NCBI GenBank assembly: GCA_027489035.1
Contig: JAIYAN010000010.1
Coordinates: forward strand, 1 to 64,000
DNA from: Chitinophagaceae bacterium
GTDB taxonomy: Bacteria; Bacteroidota; Bacteroidia; Chitinophagales; Chitinophagaceae
DNA length: 64,000 nucleotides
Direction of reading: 5' to 3'
The translations under genes were made by a program, and so were the position numbers. Under the pieces are notes generated by a model, which was given only the letters and a program-made list of their open reading frames with translations, was not told the origin of the DNA and did not search any database. Numbering within the stretch: position 1 is the stretch's first letter; each line of letters begins with the position of its first letter. Shown in pieces: positions 28,475-38,411 of the stretch.

Positions 28475-30016
28475 TTAGTACCCAGGATTTTGAGCAATTA
28501 CAATTGTAGTGTTAATGTCAATTTCTCTTTGAGGTATTGGCAATAATAATTTTTCAGGAGTAACTAGATTTTGCAGTTCAATTAAACTCAAAGCTTGAGG
28601 ATATTGAGCATAATGTGTAGAATACATATTTGAAAAATGATTTTTCAAAACAACAATTGGATCAATTGTATTCAATGTAGTTTTAAATCGAACCAAATCA
28701 AACCAGCGCTGATTTTCAAAAGCAAACTCCCATCTTCTTTCGTCTGACAGTGCTTTTTCAAATGCAGCTTCTGTAGTTATGTTTGTTAAAGGAAGCAACC
28801 CTGCTCTAACTTTTATTTGATTGATCAATGCAACACTATTTGGCGAATACCCTTGCGCTTCTGCCAACATCAACAATACATCCGCATAACGAATTACAGG
28901 CCAGTCATTTTCTCCATCATCTTCATAAATCAAATTGGAGATGTATTTTTTTATGTAAAATTTTCCAAAATAAATGCTCATATTAAAATCATCTCTTTTA
29001 TCTACCAAGGTATCATAGCCACCTAGTGTTTTTCTAAAAAGTTCCCTTGATGGAAAATTTAATCCTCTACCATCTCCGTTTACAATCGCTTGTCCGCTCC
29101 CACTTGGAGCAAATAAATTTGCAAATGGAGAGCCAAGCCCTACTTTCCCTGATTTATATCTAATAGCAAACAATATTTCATTATTCATTTCATTGTTTGT
29201 AGAAAATACATTTGAATACGTTGCTTGCAAGCCATAACCACTATTGCTTATAACATCTTGCAACAAAGCGATAGCTTCTGTTTTTCTATTTAGAGTTAAA
29301 TACACCTTTGCCATCAATGCTTTTGCACACCATGTATTTGCTCTACCAAAATCATTAGGATTTATTGCATTAAAATTAGCTGAAGCACCATTGTCTATTG
29401 TATTTTGCAAATCAGCAATAATTAATTTATAGATTTCATCAACCGAAGACCTGTTGATATATTTAGCATCCGGAGGTGATACAGGTTTGTCTATTAAAAA
29501 CACACCACCAAATAATCTTACCAAATTAAAATAATGATGAGCTCTGATAAACGACGCTTGTGATGAAAGACGTTTTCTATCTTGAAGGGTAACTGGAATT
29601 GAAATAGAATCGTAAGTTAATGAACCATCTTCTTTGTTATAATTTACTTTAAGATTTGACATTACTTTATTTACATTGTAAATATTGTAGTAAGTATTTA
29701 GCCAATAGTCATATATGCCAGAGTGTGAAGTGGCTGGCATGAACATATCCAAATCACTTAATTCACGATTATCAGAACTTGCGCTTGTAGGACTTCCCAT
29801 CAAGGTGTTATCACTTCTTAACTCAGTAACCATCCACTCGTTGTACAAAGGTTTTTGCATGCCGTTGTAACAACCGGTCAATGCTTTTTCAACATCGCTG
29901 GTATTTTGATAAAAGGCTTGATCGTATAAATTAGAAGGCGGATAAACATCAATCATTTTATTACAACTGGTAAATGCAAATATTGATGCGACAAAATATA
30001 AACTTAACTTTTTCAT
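28475..30016 (-). CDS. SusD/RagB-family glycan-binding lipoprotein
   Basis: An outer-membrane surface lipoprotein of 513 aa that forms the lid of the SusC transporter and binds oligosaccharides. The signal peptide ends in a lipobox, FAFTSC, with the lipidated cysteine at about residue 18. SusD-family features include the TPR-like N-terminal half and the conserved RWEFAFENQRWFDLVRF segment. The ATG at 30016 is chosen because it starts directly before the signal peptide; a TTG at 30040 would add only a polar extension. It follows the SusC gene by 27 bp, the standard order. Confidence 0.93.
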   Translation of the reverse strand: MKKLSLYFVASIFAFTSCNKMIDVYPPSNLYDQAFYQNTSDVEKALTGCYNGMQKPLYNEWMVTELRSDNTLMGSPTSASSDNRELSDLDMFMPATSHSGIYDYWLNTYYNIYNVNKVMSNLKVNYNKEDGSLTYDSISIPVTLQDRKRLSSQASFIRAHHYFNLVRLFGGVFLIDKPVSPPDAKYINRSSVDEIYKLIIADLQNTIDNGASANFNAINPNDFGRANTWCAKALMAKVYLTLNRKTEAIALLQDVISNSGYGLQATYSNVFSTNNEMNNEILFAIRYKSGKVGLGSPFANLFAPSGSGQAIVNGDGRGLNFPSRELFRKTLGGYDTLVDKRDDFNMSIYFGKFYIKKYISNLIYEDDGENDWPVIRYADVLLMLAEAQGYSPNSVALINQIKVRAGLLPLTNITTEAAFEKALSDERRWEFAFENQRWFDLVRFKTTLNTIDPIVVLKNHFSNMYSTHYAQYPQALSLIELQNLVTPEKLLLPIPQREIDINTTIVIAQNPGY

Positions 30017-30043
30017 TTTATGATTATTAATATTATTCAATGA

Positions 30044-33000
30044 TTAAAAATTTAGATCTACACCAAATACAAAAGTTTGAGGTATTGGGAAACTCCCACG
30101 TTGATATCCACCTACTAACGCAGAGCCATAAGGCCCTGACGTTACCCTTGCTTCTGGATTTATTCCTCTGTAACCTTTTGCTGTATGGAAATATAAATTC
30201 TGAGCTGATAAATACAGTCTCAGACTGCTAATTTTGGCAAACTTAATTTTATCATCAGGGAATTTATACCCTAGGTTAATTTCTCTTAAAGCATAATAAG
30301 ATGCATCTTCAATAACATAATCTGTCAACAACCAATTGAAAGCTGCTTTGTTATAATTTGGTGTTTTACCATCCCCTGGAAATAATGGAGAAATATATCT
30401 ATTGGAATTGTAATTTCTAACCAATTTCTTTACATCATCATAATTCGGGTCACCATTAATTAACGAGCCACCTTGAACGCCTTGGAAAGTAAAACTCAAA
30501 TCAAATTGATTATATGTAATAGTATTGGTAACACCCCATGTAAAATCAGGATAAGGAGAACCCAATACCGTTCTGTCTTTAATGTCTATTACATTATCTC
30601 CATTAATATCAACAATTTTTAATTGTCCTGGTACAAATACATTAGCCAATTGACTGCTTAACCCATTTGCTTGAGCCGCATCAATTTCAGCCTGTGACAA
30701 CCAAATCCCATCCGTTTTATATCCAAAATATTGAATTAATGGAAGACCAACTTTATTCAAATACAATTCATTTCTTTCGCCTTCATTAAGCAAAAACGAT
30801 TCTTGTCCTAACTCTAATATCTTGTTTTGGGTATGAGAAATATTTGCCGCTGTACTCCATTTAAAATTACGTTTAGTTACATTGATAGAATTTAATTGCA
30901 ATTCGATACCCGTATTTTTCAAACTTCCAATATTATTCCAACTGGCTGGAACACCTGAATAAGCTACGGTTGCTTGTTGTAATAATAATTTATCCGTTTT
31001 AGAATTGTAATAATCAACCGTAATGCCCAATCTTCCTTTTAGGATGGATAAGTCCATCCCATAGTTTGCTTGAAATGTTGACTCCCATGTAATGTCTTTA
31101 TTTGAACGGATTGTAGCAGATGTAGATTGTCCGGTATTCACATTTCCTGTACCATTTCCAAATGAATAATTAGAAATGTATAATAAATCAAGGAAGCCAA
31201 AATCAAGAATTCTGTTGTTACCAGAAACGCCATAACTCGCTCTCCATTTTAATTTCGAAATCCATTTTACTTTATTCATGAATTTCTCTTTATCCATTGC
31301 CCATCCTGCAGATACAGAAGGGAATGTACCCCATTTATTTCCAGGACCAAAATATGAACTACCATCCGTTCTAAAACTTGCTGAAATCAAATACTTGCTT
31401 TTGTAATTATAATTCACCCTACCTAAATAAGAAATCAATGCTACGGTATTATTAGACCCAAAGGTTGATCCTTTATCAATGATACTGGCATTGTTGTATG
31501 TTCTGATGTTATCGCTAGGAAAATCCAAGCCTGTTACTTGGTCTTTTTTTGTTTTAGTGGTTTGCATCGTGAAGCCAGCCAACACATTGAAGTTATGGTC
31601 TTTTACTACTTTGTTATACGTAAATGTTTGTTCTGAAAGTAAATCAACAAACATATTATCTGTAAACACACCTCTACTAACTAAACCATCAGCTTCAGCA
31701 TTTCTATTGCTCCAATTTAATCCATTGCTTTTATTGATGTACATCGTAGATAAAGATTTAAAATCTAAACCTTTAAAAAGTTTGATGGTTAAATCTGCAG
31801 ATGATTGCAAACGATATTCTTTATTTTCAATAAATGTATTATTTAAAATAGCAGATGGAGAGTTGGTGCTAGAATTGAACGCATCAGAGATACCTCCCGG
31901 ATCCCAATAAGTACCGTTTGGCATATAACCAGCATAATATAAATTATTAAAATGACGAGGCTGTGCAAAGTCTCCAACATTAAGCGTTGACCACTGCGGA
32001 TTTTGACCTACCAAACCCAAAGTTGCTGCATTGTGTTTTACAGGAAGGAAACTTGCATAACGTACAAATGTGGTATAGTTTACAGAAGGAGATTCTCTTC
32101 TTGAATATGAAGGATTAATATTAACGACCAATTTTACTTTGCTTGTTAAATTAACGTCTATGCGTGTACGAACATTAAATCTATCAAATTCACTATTGCG
32201 CATCAAACCTTCGTCTTTTTGATAGCCTCCAGAAATATAATATTTCACATCACTTTTACCACCAGAAACACTCAACAATATATTTTGAAACATTCCTGTT
32301 CTCAATGCTTGGTCTTGCCAATTGGTACCTTTTCCACCAAACAATGCATTTTCTATTATATAACCAGCTCTTTCATTATTGGTAGCAATTGTAGCTTCAG
32401 TAGGTGCTGGCACGCTTGGATCTTGTGCTCTTAAAGAAGCTTCGTAATATAAATTGTTTAGGTATTCTGTTGTTGTAAACACATCATAGCGTTTGTAATC
32501 TTGTTTTGCACCAACTGAATATTTGAAAACATATTTCGCCTTTTCAGACTTACCAGCTTTCGTTGTAATTAAAATAACGCCACTTGCTCCACGCGAACCA
32601 TATATTGCTGCAGAAGCAGCATCTTTTAAAATCTCTACCGATTCAACATCCGCCATATTTACATAGGCAAGTCCATCAGGAACAGGTTGTCCATCAACAA
32701 CAACCAACGGACTAGCTCCAGCATAAATAGAGCTAATACCTCTAACGGTTACCTTTGGGGGCGCACCTGCTTCAGATGATAAATTTTGAACTTGAACACC
32801 TGCAATTTTACCTTGTAATGCTTGATCTAACCTTACAACAGGCGCCTCATCTAATTTGTCATCTTTAAATTTCGTAATCGCTCCGGTTACATCACCACGT
32901 CTTTGTGTTCCATATCCAATAACCACCACTTCCGCATTGTCACTAATGGAAGGCACCATCTGAACATTTACTTCGTTTGTGTTTTTATCTAACTGTAACA

Positions 33001-33241
33001 TTTGAGTAGCAAAGCCAATGCTAGAGAAAATTAAAGTGACTTTTGATTGTTTTACTGAAATAGTAAACGTACCGTCTTTCTTTGTAGAAGTTCCAGACTT
33101 GGATTTGTCAACAACAATATTAACACCTTCAAGCTTTTCTCCGGTAGTTTTATTTGTTACAGTTCCAGTAATCTCTCTTTTTTGCGCATGCCCTATTAAT
33201 ACAGCAAACAAAAACACCAATGTGTAAAAACCTTTTTTCAT
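30044..33241 (-). CDS. SusC/RagA-family TonB-dependent transporter
   Basis: A 1065-aa outer-membrane TonB-dependent oligosaccharide importer. After the signal peptide (ending GHAQ) comes a carboxypeptidase-regulatory-like domain (about residues 22-100), then the plug domain with VVVIGYGTQRRGDVTGAI and the ALQGKIAGVQV and YGSRGASGVILITTK segments, followed by the beta-barrel and a C-terminal aromatic residue (GVDLNF). It pairs with SusD and is energised by TonB-ExbBD encoded elsewhere. There is no extra N-terminal DUF4880/STN domain, so direct anti-sigma signalling is not indicated; control probably goes through the LacI-type regulator. Confidence 0.95.
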   Translation of the reverse strand: MKKGFYTLVFLFAVLIGHAQKREITGTVTNKTTGEKLEGVNIVVDKSKSGTSTKKDGTFTISVKQSKVTLIFSSIGFATQMLQLDKNTNEVNVQMVPSISDNAEVVVIGYGTQRRGDVTGAITKFKDDKLDEAPVVRLDQALQGKIAGVQVQNLSSEAGAPPKVTVRGISSIYAGASPLVVVDGQPVPDGLAYVNMADVESVEILKDAASAAIYGSRGASGVILITTKAGKSEKAKYVFKYSVGAKQDYKRYDVFTTTEYLNNLYYEASLRAQDPSVPAPTEATIATNNERAGYIIENALFGGKGTNWQDQALRTGMFQNILLSVSGGKSDVKYYISGGYQKDEGLMRNSEFDRFNVRTRIDVNLTSKVKLVVNINPSYSRRESPSVNYTTFVRYASFLPVKHNAATLGLVGQNPQWSTLNVGDFAQPRHFNNLYYAGYMPNGTYWDPGGISDAFNSSTNSPSAILNNTFIENKEYRLQSSADLTIKLFKGLDFKSLSTMYINKSNGLNWSNRNAEADGLVSRGVFTDNMFVDLLSEQTFTYNKVVKDHNFNVLAGFTMQTTKTKKDQVTGLDFPSDNIRTYNNASIIDKGSTFGSNNTVALISYLGRVNYNYKSKYLISASFRTDGSSYFGPGNKWGTFPSVSAGWAMDKEKFMNKVKWISKLKWRASYGVSGNNRILDFGFLDLLYISNYSFGNGTGNVNTGQSTSATIRSNKDITWESTFQANYGMDLSILKGRLGITVDYYNSKTDKLLLQQATVAYSGVPASWNNIGSLKNTGIELQLNSINVTKRNFKWSTAANISHTQNKILELGQESFLLNEGERNELYLNKVGLPLIQYFGYKTDGIWLSQAEIDAAQANGLSSQLANVFVPGQLKIVDINGDNVIDIKDRTVLGSPYPDFTWGVTNTITYNQFDLSFTFQGVQGGSLINGDPNYDDVKKLVRNYNSNRYISPLFPGDGKTPNYNKAAFNWLLTDYVIEDASYYALREINLGYKFPDDKIKFAKISSLRLYLSAQNLYFHTAKGYRGINPEARVTSGPYGSALVGGYQRGSFPIPQTFVFGVDLNF

Positions 33242-33256
33242 TTTTCTTATTTTTCT

Positions 33257-34471
33257 TTAGTCGATTAATGTGGTTAGATGAAGGATTGATTGATCCGCTT
33301 TTTTATCCAAATTTTTGTAAAACCCGGGTAAGCAACTTGAGCATTTATATTTATAGTGTCCTTTTGCCAATAAGCTAGAATACTCATCATATTCAAACGG
33401 CTTTATTTGTTGTCCAATCCAATCTTTTTCATTGGCAAGGTATGGTACCAACACTTCAAACCCTTTTTTAATTGATTTTCCTTTTGGGGTTTCATAATTC
33501 CAAAGATCTTCATTTAAAAAACTTCCCATTTGGGCAATCCAAAATAAAGGTTCTAAAATAAAAGCTTCATAATGCAAAGAGATTGTTCTTTCCATCTCTA
33601 GTGGGAAGAAACCCGTTTCATCCATTTGAGATTCTAATCTTTCTTTAACGCTTTCTATTGTAGCTTTTGCTGCTTTATTATTTTTTGTAAACAATGCAAA
33701 ACCCAATTTCTGAGCATCATACCAAATTCCGTGATTGTTTTTTGCATTCATTTCTTCTATACCATTTTTGCTGGTAGAAAACCATTCAAGATATGCTTTA
33801 AACCAATCCTCCATACCTGCTTGTTCTTTTGAAGTCCAATGTTTTGAATGCTGTAGCAACCCAATGGCATCAATTACCAACACAAATTCTCTGCTTTCGA
33901 TTAATCCAATTCCACGTCCATCATTTTTACCTTTAATGGCTTGAGCAAAATTTAAGTTCGGATTCATTTTCGTTGCCGGATCTAAAAACCATGCTTTAAT
34001 TTGTGCTACTGCTTTTTCAGCATATTTTTCATCTTCTGAAAAATAATAAGCAAGGGCTAACTTTTCAACCGATTTTATCATCAACCCAATATTCGCTTTG
34101 TCTTTATAATCTTTTGTTTCAGGATTTATTTCACCATCTCTTCTGATATATGGAAGACCATTTGGCTTTTTGGGGTCAGGCCAAAAATAAATGGCAATGG
34201 TCATGTAATCATGCATATCACCACTCGGTGGGATTTGTTTTTTTTCCATCACCGTGTACAATTCCTTCACCGCCAACGCCTCATCTGCTACACTCAATAA
34301 TTTATTATACGATGGCAAAAGCCTAGGATCGTTCTGTTTGACCTTTGCTTTATTTATTTCCAATGCATTTCTATCCATCGCAAAAACATTCAATTTGCTT
34401 TCCTGTGATTTTGCCATGCTTATAATAAACATCGAAAATGTAAATAGCCAATAAAATTTATTTTTTATCAT
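33257..34471 (-). CDS. Secreted alginate lyase-fold protein (PF05426; PL38/PL5-like)
   Basis: A 404-aa exported alpha/alpha-toroid lyase with signal peptide ending near AKSQ. The stretch YFWPDPKKPNGLPYIRRDGE, the SREFVLVIDA helix, NNHGIWYDAQ with the conserved Asn-His pair, and ERTISLHYEAF match the alginate-lyase domain as seen in Bacteroidota PL38-type enzymes. PL38 members act on polymannuronate, and some on glucuronan. It is probably an endo- or exo-lyase in the periplasm or on the surface, because it lacks a T9SS domain. It sits 7 bp after the MBG-repeat protein gene and 15 bp before susC. Confidence 0.82.
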   Translation of the reverse strand: MIKNKFYWLFTFSMFIISMAKSQESKLNVFAMDRNALEINKAKVKQNDPRLLPSYNKLLSVADEALAVKELYTVMEKKQIPPSGDMHDYMTIAIYFWPDPKKPNGLPYIRRDGEINPETKDYKDKANIGLMIKSVEKLALAYYFSEDEKYAEKAVAQIKAWFLDPATKMNPNLNFAQAIKGKNDGRGIGLIESREFVLVIDAIGLLQHSKHWTSKEQAGMEDWFKAYLEWFSTSKNGIEEMNAKNNHGIWYDAQKLGFALFTKNNKAAKATIESVKERLESQMDETGFFPLEMERTISLHYEAFILEPLFWIAQMGSFLNEDLWNYETPKGKSIKKGFEVLVPYLANEKDWIGQQIKPFEYDEYSSLLAKGHYKYKCSSCLPGFYKNLDKKADQSILHLTTLID

Positions 34472-34478
34472 AATTTAC

Positions 34479-37400
34479 TTATTTGATGATACGCAGCCAT
34501 CTTGTTACTGCACCTTTTTTACCCCTGAATACAACTAAATAATTACCAGACGCTACATTGTTTACAATTAAATTTGAAGCAGAAAATCCTTTATTTACTA
34601 AGATGTCTTTTTGAGCCAAAAATCTGCCTTGAGCATCATACACCATTAATTTACCAATATCTGTTTGTGGTGAAAAGAATTTCACATACACTTGTCCGTT
34701 ATTATAATACGAAACCATTGTTTGAACAGTGCTATCCTCCGGATTTATAGTTAATGAACCACTTCTATATGTAATTTCATAATTATTCGCATCAGCACCA
34801 CCCGCTACAACACTATAAACGCCGGGGGTTGAATTCAAATTTGCTGTTGTTGTAATCATTGGTTGCGCAGAAAGTGCAGAAGTTGTTTCACCTAAAACAA
34901 ATCCGTTGTAATCTAACGTAAAAGCAGGATTTGCTGTTCCTTCGATTTTAAAAGTATCTCTAACGCTTATGAGTAGTGGTGCTTTATTTACAACTACGGT
35001 TATAAGCACATCATTTGCAGGGAAATAAGCATCATTGCCAGGTTGTGATACTACAATTGTTGCTGTACCAACGCCTACGATTTGAAGTGTTGAACCATTT
35101 ACAGTTACTACAGAAGTATTTGAGCTCGTCATTACAAGCGGAATGCTGTTATTAGTACTATTTACCTGTAAATTATAAGTTGATGTGCCGTAAGTAATCG
35201 CAGGTACATTACTATATGAAATCGTTTGATTTTGTTTTGCCAAAACCGTTAATGTTCCAGCTACAAAATTAATTTCGTAATTAGAAGCGGTTGCTCCTGA
35301 AACTGTAATTGGATAACTACCAGGCGTAGATGCTGTTACAGCTGTTGTGCTTAAATCAACCTGTGTAATTAAAACAGATTCATTTTCTGCATAAACAAAC
35401 CCTGTGTAAGAAGCCGTTAATGCAGGGTTTGCTGTCCCTTCAAATTTCGTTAAATCATTCGCCGTAATGGTAAGATTTGCTTTATTAATAGTTAATGTTT
35501 GTGTTTGTGAGGCAGAAAGATAAACACCATCAGTTTCTTGTGAAGCATTTATATCTGTAGTCCCAACACCAACAATATGAATAACCCCTGTACTTGAAAC
35601 CGTTGCTACAGAAGTATTTGAGCTTGTGTATACAATTGGCTGAGCGGTATTCAAACTTGTAGCACCCGAGCTAAAGTCAGGATTCCCATAAGTTCTATTA
35701 GCAAGGGCATTAAAAGTAAATGCTGATATTAATGGAACCGAACCTATACTATAGTTGCCTGTAGATGTTGTTGGACCAAATGCTGTGTTAGTTGTATTGT
35801 TACCTGTACCAAATGGAGCATCCCATGTAGTGCCTGTATTTTTTATAATGCCGATTCTTGAATTGGCTTGTGTTGTAAACAAACCTCCTTCCAACAATTC
35901 ATCCCAACCAAAGTTTAATCCAATGTCGCCTGTACCTGAAGAACGGCCTACTTTCCAAACAGCATTTACCACTTTAGATAATTCAGCAGGTATTAATGGC
36001 GTTCCATTCACCAACCCATTATCTGTGATGCCTTCAAATACAGAAGCCAACAACGTTGACGAGTTTGTAGACGAAAAAATTACAGGTAAATAGTATGTTG
36101 CAGAGCCAACAGGGAAAAGTTTTGCCCCATTAACAAGATCAATTCTTAAAGTACCTGTATTCGTTCCATTACTCAATGCAACAATATGCTTTGCATTTGT
36201 AAATGGTGCTCCGCCAATGTCTTTTCCATTTTTTATTCTAATGGTATCTGTAGCACGAATAGAAAACAAACCGGAATTTATAGTTAATACACTATCAATT
36301 GTAGCAGAACGATTTGATGTACATGCTGCATTGAAGGTTACATTTCTCATGGTTGAAATAACAACAACACTAAAGGGTTGTGTTGTTGGTGCATCAAAAA
36401 AATAATCGGTCAAACTTGAAAGCGACAAAGTACCTACGCCACTTAACCCACCATCAATGCCGTTTATATTAGATGTACGTAAAACAGGAATTCCTCCTGA
36501 AATAGTTACGTTTGTTGGTGTTGCCGTTAATGCATTTGAAATGGTGATTGTACTTGCACTCGATGAAGTACCAATTATAAATGTATTGGCTGGTATTCCG
36601 TTTCCAGTAATCTGCAATCCGTTTGCAACGCCAGCTGTGTTTGTTGTACCATTATAAACCGTTGCATCTAAAACAATTGTAAAACTTCCAACTGCAGCGG
36701 AGGTAACATTTGAAGTAACCGGAACTGAATAAACCGTTCTAAAAGATCCTGTTCCAGAAATGGTTTTATTTTGAAGATTTAATGTTCCGTTATTGGAAGA
36801 AGTAGAAGTACCGTTTATGATGAGATTTGCGTTTAAAGTAACATTTGAACTAGGAGAAATGGTAAATGCACCAATTGGCTCAAAAGTACCATTACCACTG
36901 ATTGTTTGTGGAGTTAGTCCTTTCATTAATAATGTAGAAGAAGTGAATCCTGTGGCAGATCCAAACACTCCATTATTTACAATATTTCCTGAAATTGAAG
37001 AAGAACCTGATGCTTTCAAATAAAAACTAGATCCTGCATCTATGGTTAAATTATCAATATTATAAAAAGCATCCCCAACAACTACTGCTCCTCCACCGAT
37101 TTCAACATTTGAATATTTTCTTGTGCTGAATAAATTAGATGAAGTAACCGTTGCACTTGGGATTGAAGATTCAATTCTAAAAGTACTACCAGGCTTTAAT
37201 TCTATTGGATTAAAACTACTTGTATTTGTGTACACGTTATTGCCTCCTAGAAATGTTAACTTAGAACCACTGTTAAATACAATAGCACCAGGAACACCAC
37301 TATTAGAACCAAATGGATATTGACTACTTGAAGTTCCCGATGAAGAAAATGTATTATTGGCTTTTACCCTACATTCAGAACCATTTTCAAAGAAAATAGC

Positions 37401-37940
37401 ACCGCCAGTTTGGGTATTTAAAGCAGTTAATTTTGATGCACCATTTATTAAAAATAAATTTCCAAAAACCCTACCTGTAGCAGTTGCAGCTAAAGCTATG
37501 TTATTACCTGCTGAATCTATTACGCTGTTTTGCACAGTAGAATTTAATGTACAACCTGCATTAACCAATAAATCCTCCGCATTTGTAGCATCTCCATTGA
37601 TTGTTATTGATCCAGTACTCGCCGTAGATCTAACTAAAGTTAAATTCGCCCCATTTCTTAAAATAAGTTGAGCTAATGTTGTTGAGCCACAGGTTGCTGT
37701 AATATTACCAACTGTTGGCGTTGACCCTCCTACGTTAGTCCCATCAACTATTAATATATCAGTTGCCGCTGATATAGTCCTTGCTGTTCCAGAACCATCC
37801 AAGGCGGTATTCCATCTGCTATTGGTGGTGAAACTTACAGTTGTGGTTATTCCGGTTCCTCCAACCCAATAATAAGTTGTTTGAGAAAATGTAAATAATG
37901 ACGAGCAAATTAATGTCATTACAAATAATAGATTTTTCAT
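34479..37940 (-). CDS. Secreted MBG-repeat surface protein with T9SS domain
   Basis: A 1153-aa exported protein (signal peptide MKNLLFVMTLICSSLFTFSQ) with no catalytic motif. The N-terminal 700 residues are Ser/Thr/Asn-rich beta repeats, similar in style to the two giant proteins near the left end. From about residue 750 there are alternating Ig-like (SSNTSVATVSSTGVIHIVG) and MBG-type modules; two copies contain KFEGTANPALTASYTGFV or KIEGTANPAFTLDYNGFV. The C-terminus is T9SS-like (MVYDAQGRFLAQ, final LRIIK). Because the gene is embedded in the PUL between kdgF and the PL38-like lyase, a role in binding the polysaccharide or anchoring enzymes at the surface is inferred. Confidence 0.8.
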   Translation of the reverse strand: MKNLLFVMTLICSSLFTFSQTTYYWVGGTGITTTVSFTTNSRWNTALDGSGTARTISAATDILIVDGTNVGGSTPTVGNITATCGSTTLAQLILRNGANLTLVRSTASTGSITINGDATNAEDLLVNAGCTLNSTVQNSVIDSAGNNIALAATATGRVFGNLFLINGASKLTALNTQTGGAIFFENGSECRVKANNTFSSSGTSSSQYPFGSNSGVPGAIVFNSGSKLTFLGGNNVYTNTSSFNPIELKPGSTFRIESSIPSATVTSSNLFSTRKYSNVEIGGGAVVVGDAFYNIDNLTIDAGSSFYLKASGSSSISGNIVNNGVFGSATGFTSSTLLMKGLTPQTISGNGTFEPIGAFTISPSSNVTLNANLIINGTSTSSNNGTLNLQNKTISGTGSFRTVYSVPVTSNVTSAAVGSFTIVLDATVYNGTTNTAGVANGLQITGNGIPANTFIIGTSSSASTITISNALTATPTNVTISGGIPVLRTSNINGIDGGLSGVGTLSLSSLTDYFFDAPTTQPFSVVVISTMRNVTFNAACTSNRSATIDSVLTINSGLFSIRATDTIRIKNGKDIGGAPFTNAKHIVALSNGTNTGTLRIDLVNGAKLFPVGSATYYLPVIFSSTNSSTLLASVFEGITDNGLVNGTPLIPAELSKVVNAVWKVGRSSGTGDIGLNFGWDELLEGGLFTTQANSRIGIIKNTGTTWDAPFGTGNNTTNTAFGPTTSTGNYSIGSVPLISAFTFNALANRTYGNPDFSSGATSLNTAQPIVYTSSNTSVATVSSTGVIHIVGVGTTDINASQETDGVYLSASQTQTLTINKANLTITANDLTKFEGTANPALTASYTGFVYAENESVLITQVDLSTTAVTASTPGSYPITVSGATASNYEINFVAGTLTVLAKQNQTISYSNVPAITYGTSTYNLQVNSTNNSIPLVMTSSNTSVVTVNGSTLQIVGVGTATIVVSQPGNDAYFPANDVLITVVVNKAPLLISVRDTFKIEGTANPAFTLDYNGFVLGETTSALSAQPMITTTANLNSTPGVYSVVAGGADANNYEITYRSGSLTINPEDSTVQTMVSYYNNGQVYVKFFSPQTDIGKLMVYDAQGRFLAQKDILVNKGFSASNLIVNNVASGNYLVVFRGKKGAVTRWLRIIK

Positions 37941-38017
37941 TTTTTATTTTTTATTTTCTAATTTATTCAGAGGGGCTGATATCATTCAATATCAGTTAAA
38001 TGTTCAAAAAAAAATCA

Positions 38018-38377
38018 TTATTGAAAAAAGTCTTCTCTCATTGGATTAAATACATCTACCAATACCCCTTCTTCCAAGCAAACAACTCCATGTACTAAAT
38101 TTGATTCCACATAAAAAACATCTCCTGCATTCAAAATTTGTTTTACGCCATCTATCTGAACTTCAAACGAACCACTTTCAATTAATGTCATTTGAATATG
38201 CGGGTGTTGGTGTAAGGTACCAATTCCGTCTTTATCAAAAGCTACCCTAACCATCATCAGATTTTTATCGTAAGCCAATATCTTTCTTTTCACGCCTGGA
38301 GCCATTTGTTGCCATTCAATTGTAGTTCCATTTACAAAAGGTTGTTGTGTTAGCTCCATTGATTGTGTTGTTGACAT
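38018..38377 (-). CDS. KdgF-like cupin, unsaturated uronate ring-opening
   Basis: A small single-domain cupin (119 aa) of the KdgF type, which speeds conversion of 4,5-unsaturated uronate monomers to their linear keto forms. Metal-binding residues are visible as HQHPHIQ (His56, His58, Gln62) and His96 in NLVHGVV. KdgF-like genes occur in both pectin and alginate loci. No signal peptide is visible, so it acts in the cytoplasm. It follows the PL17 gene by 34 bp, the enzyme expected to produce its substrate. Confidence 0.85.
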   Translation of the reverse strand: MSTTQSMELTQQPFVNGTTIEWQQMAPGVKRKILAYDKNLMMVRVAFDKDGIGTLHQHPHIQMTLIESGSFEVQIDGVKQILNAGDVFYVESNLVHGVVCLEEGVLVDVFNPMREDFFQ

Positions 38378-38411
38378 AAATTTAATTTTTGAAATTTTTA
38401 AAGTTGTGTTT

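Noticed and set aside
30017-30040. TTG start for the SusD gene
   Set aside because: It adds eight polar residues before the lipoprotein signal peptide; the ATG at 30016 fits the family better.
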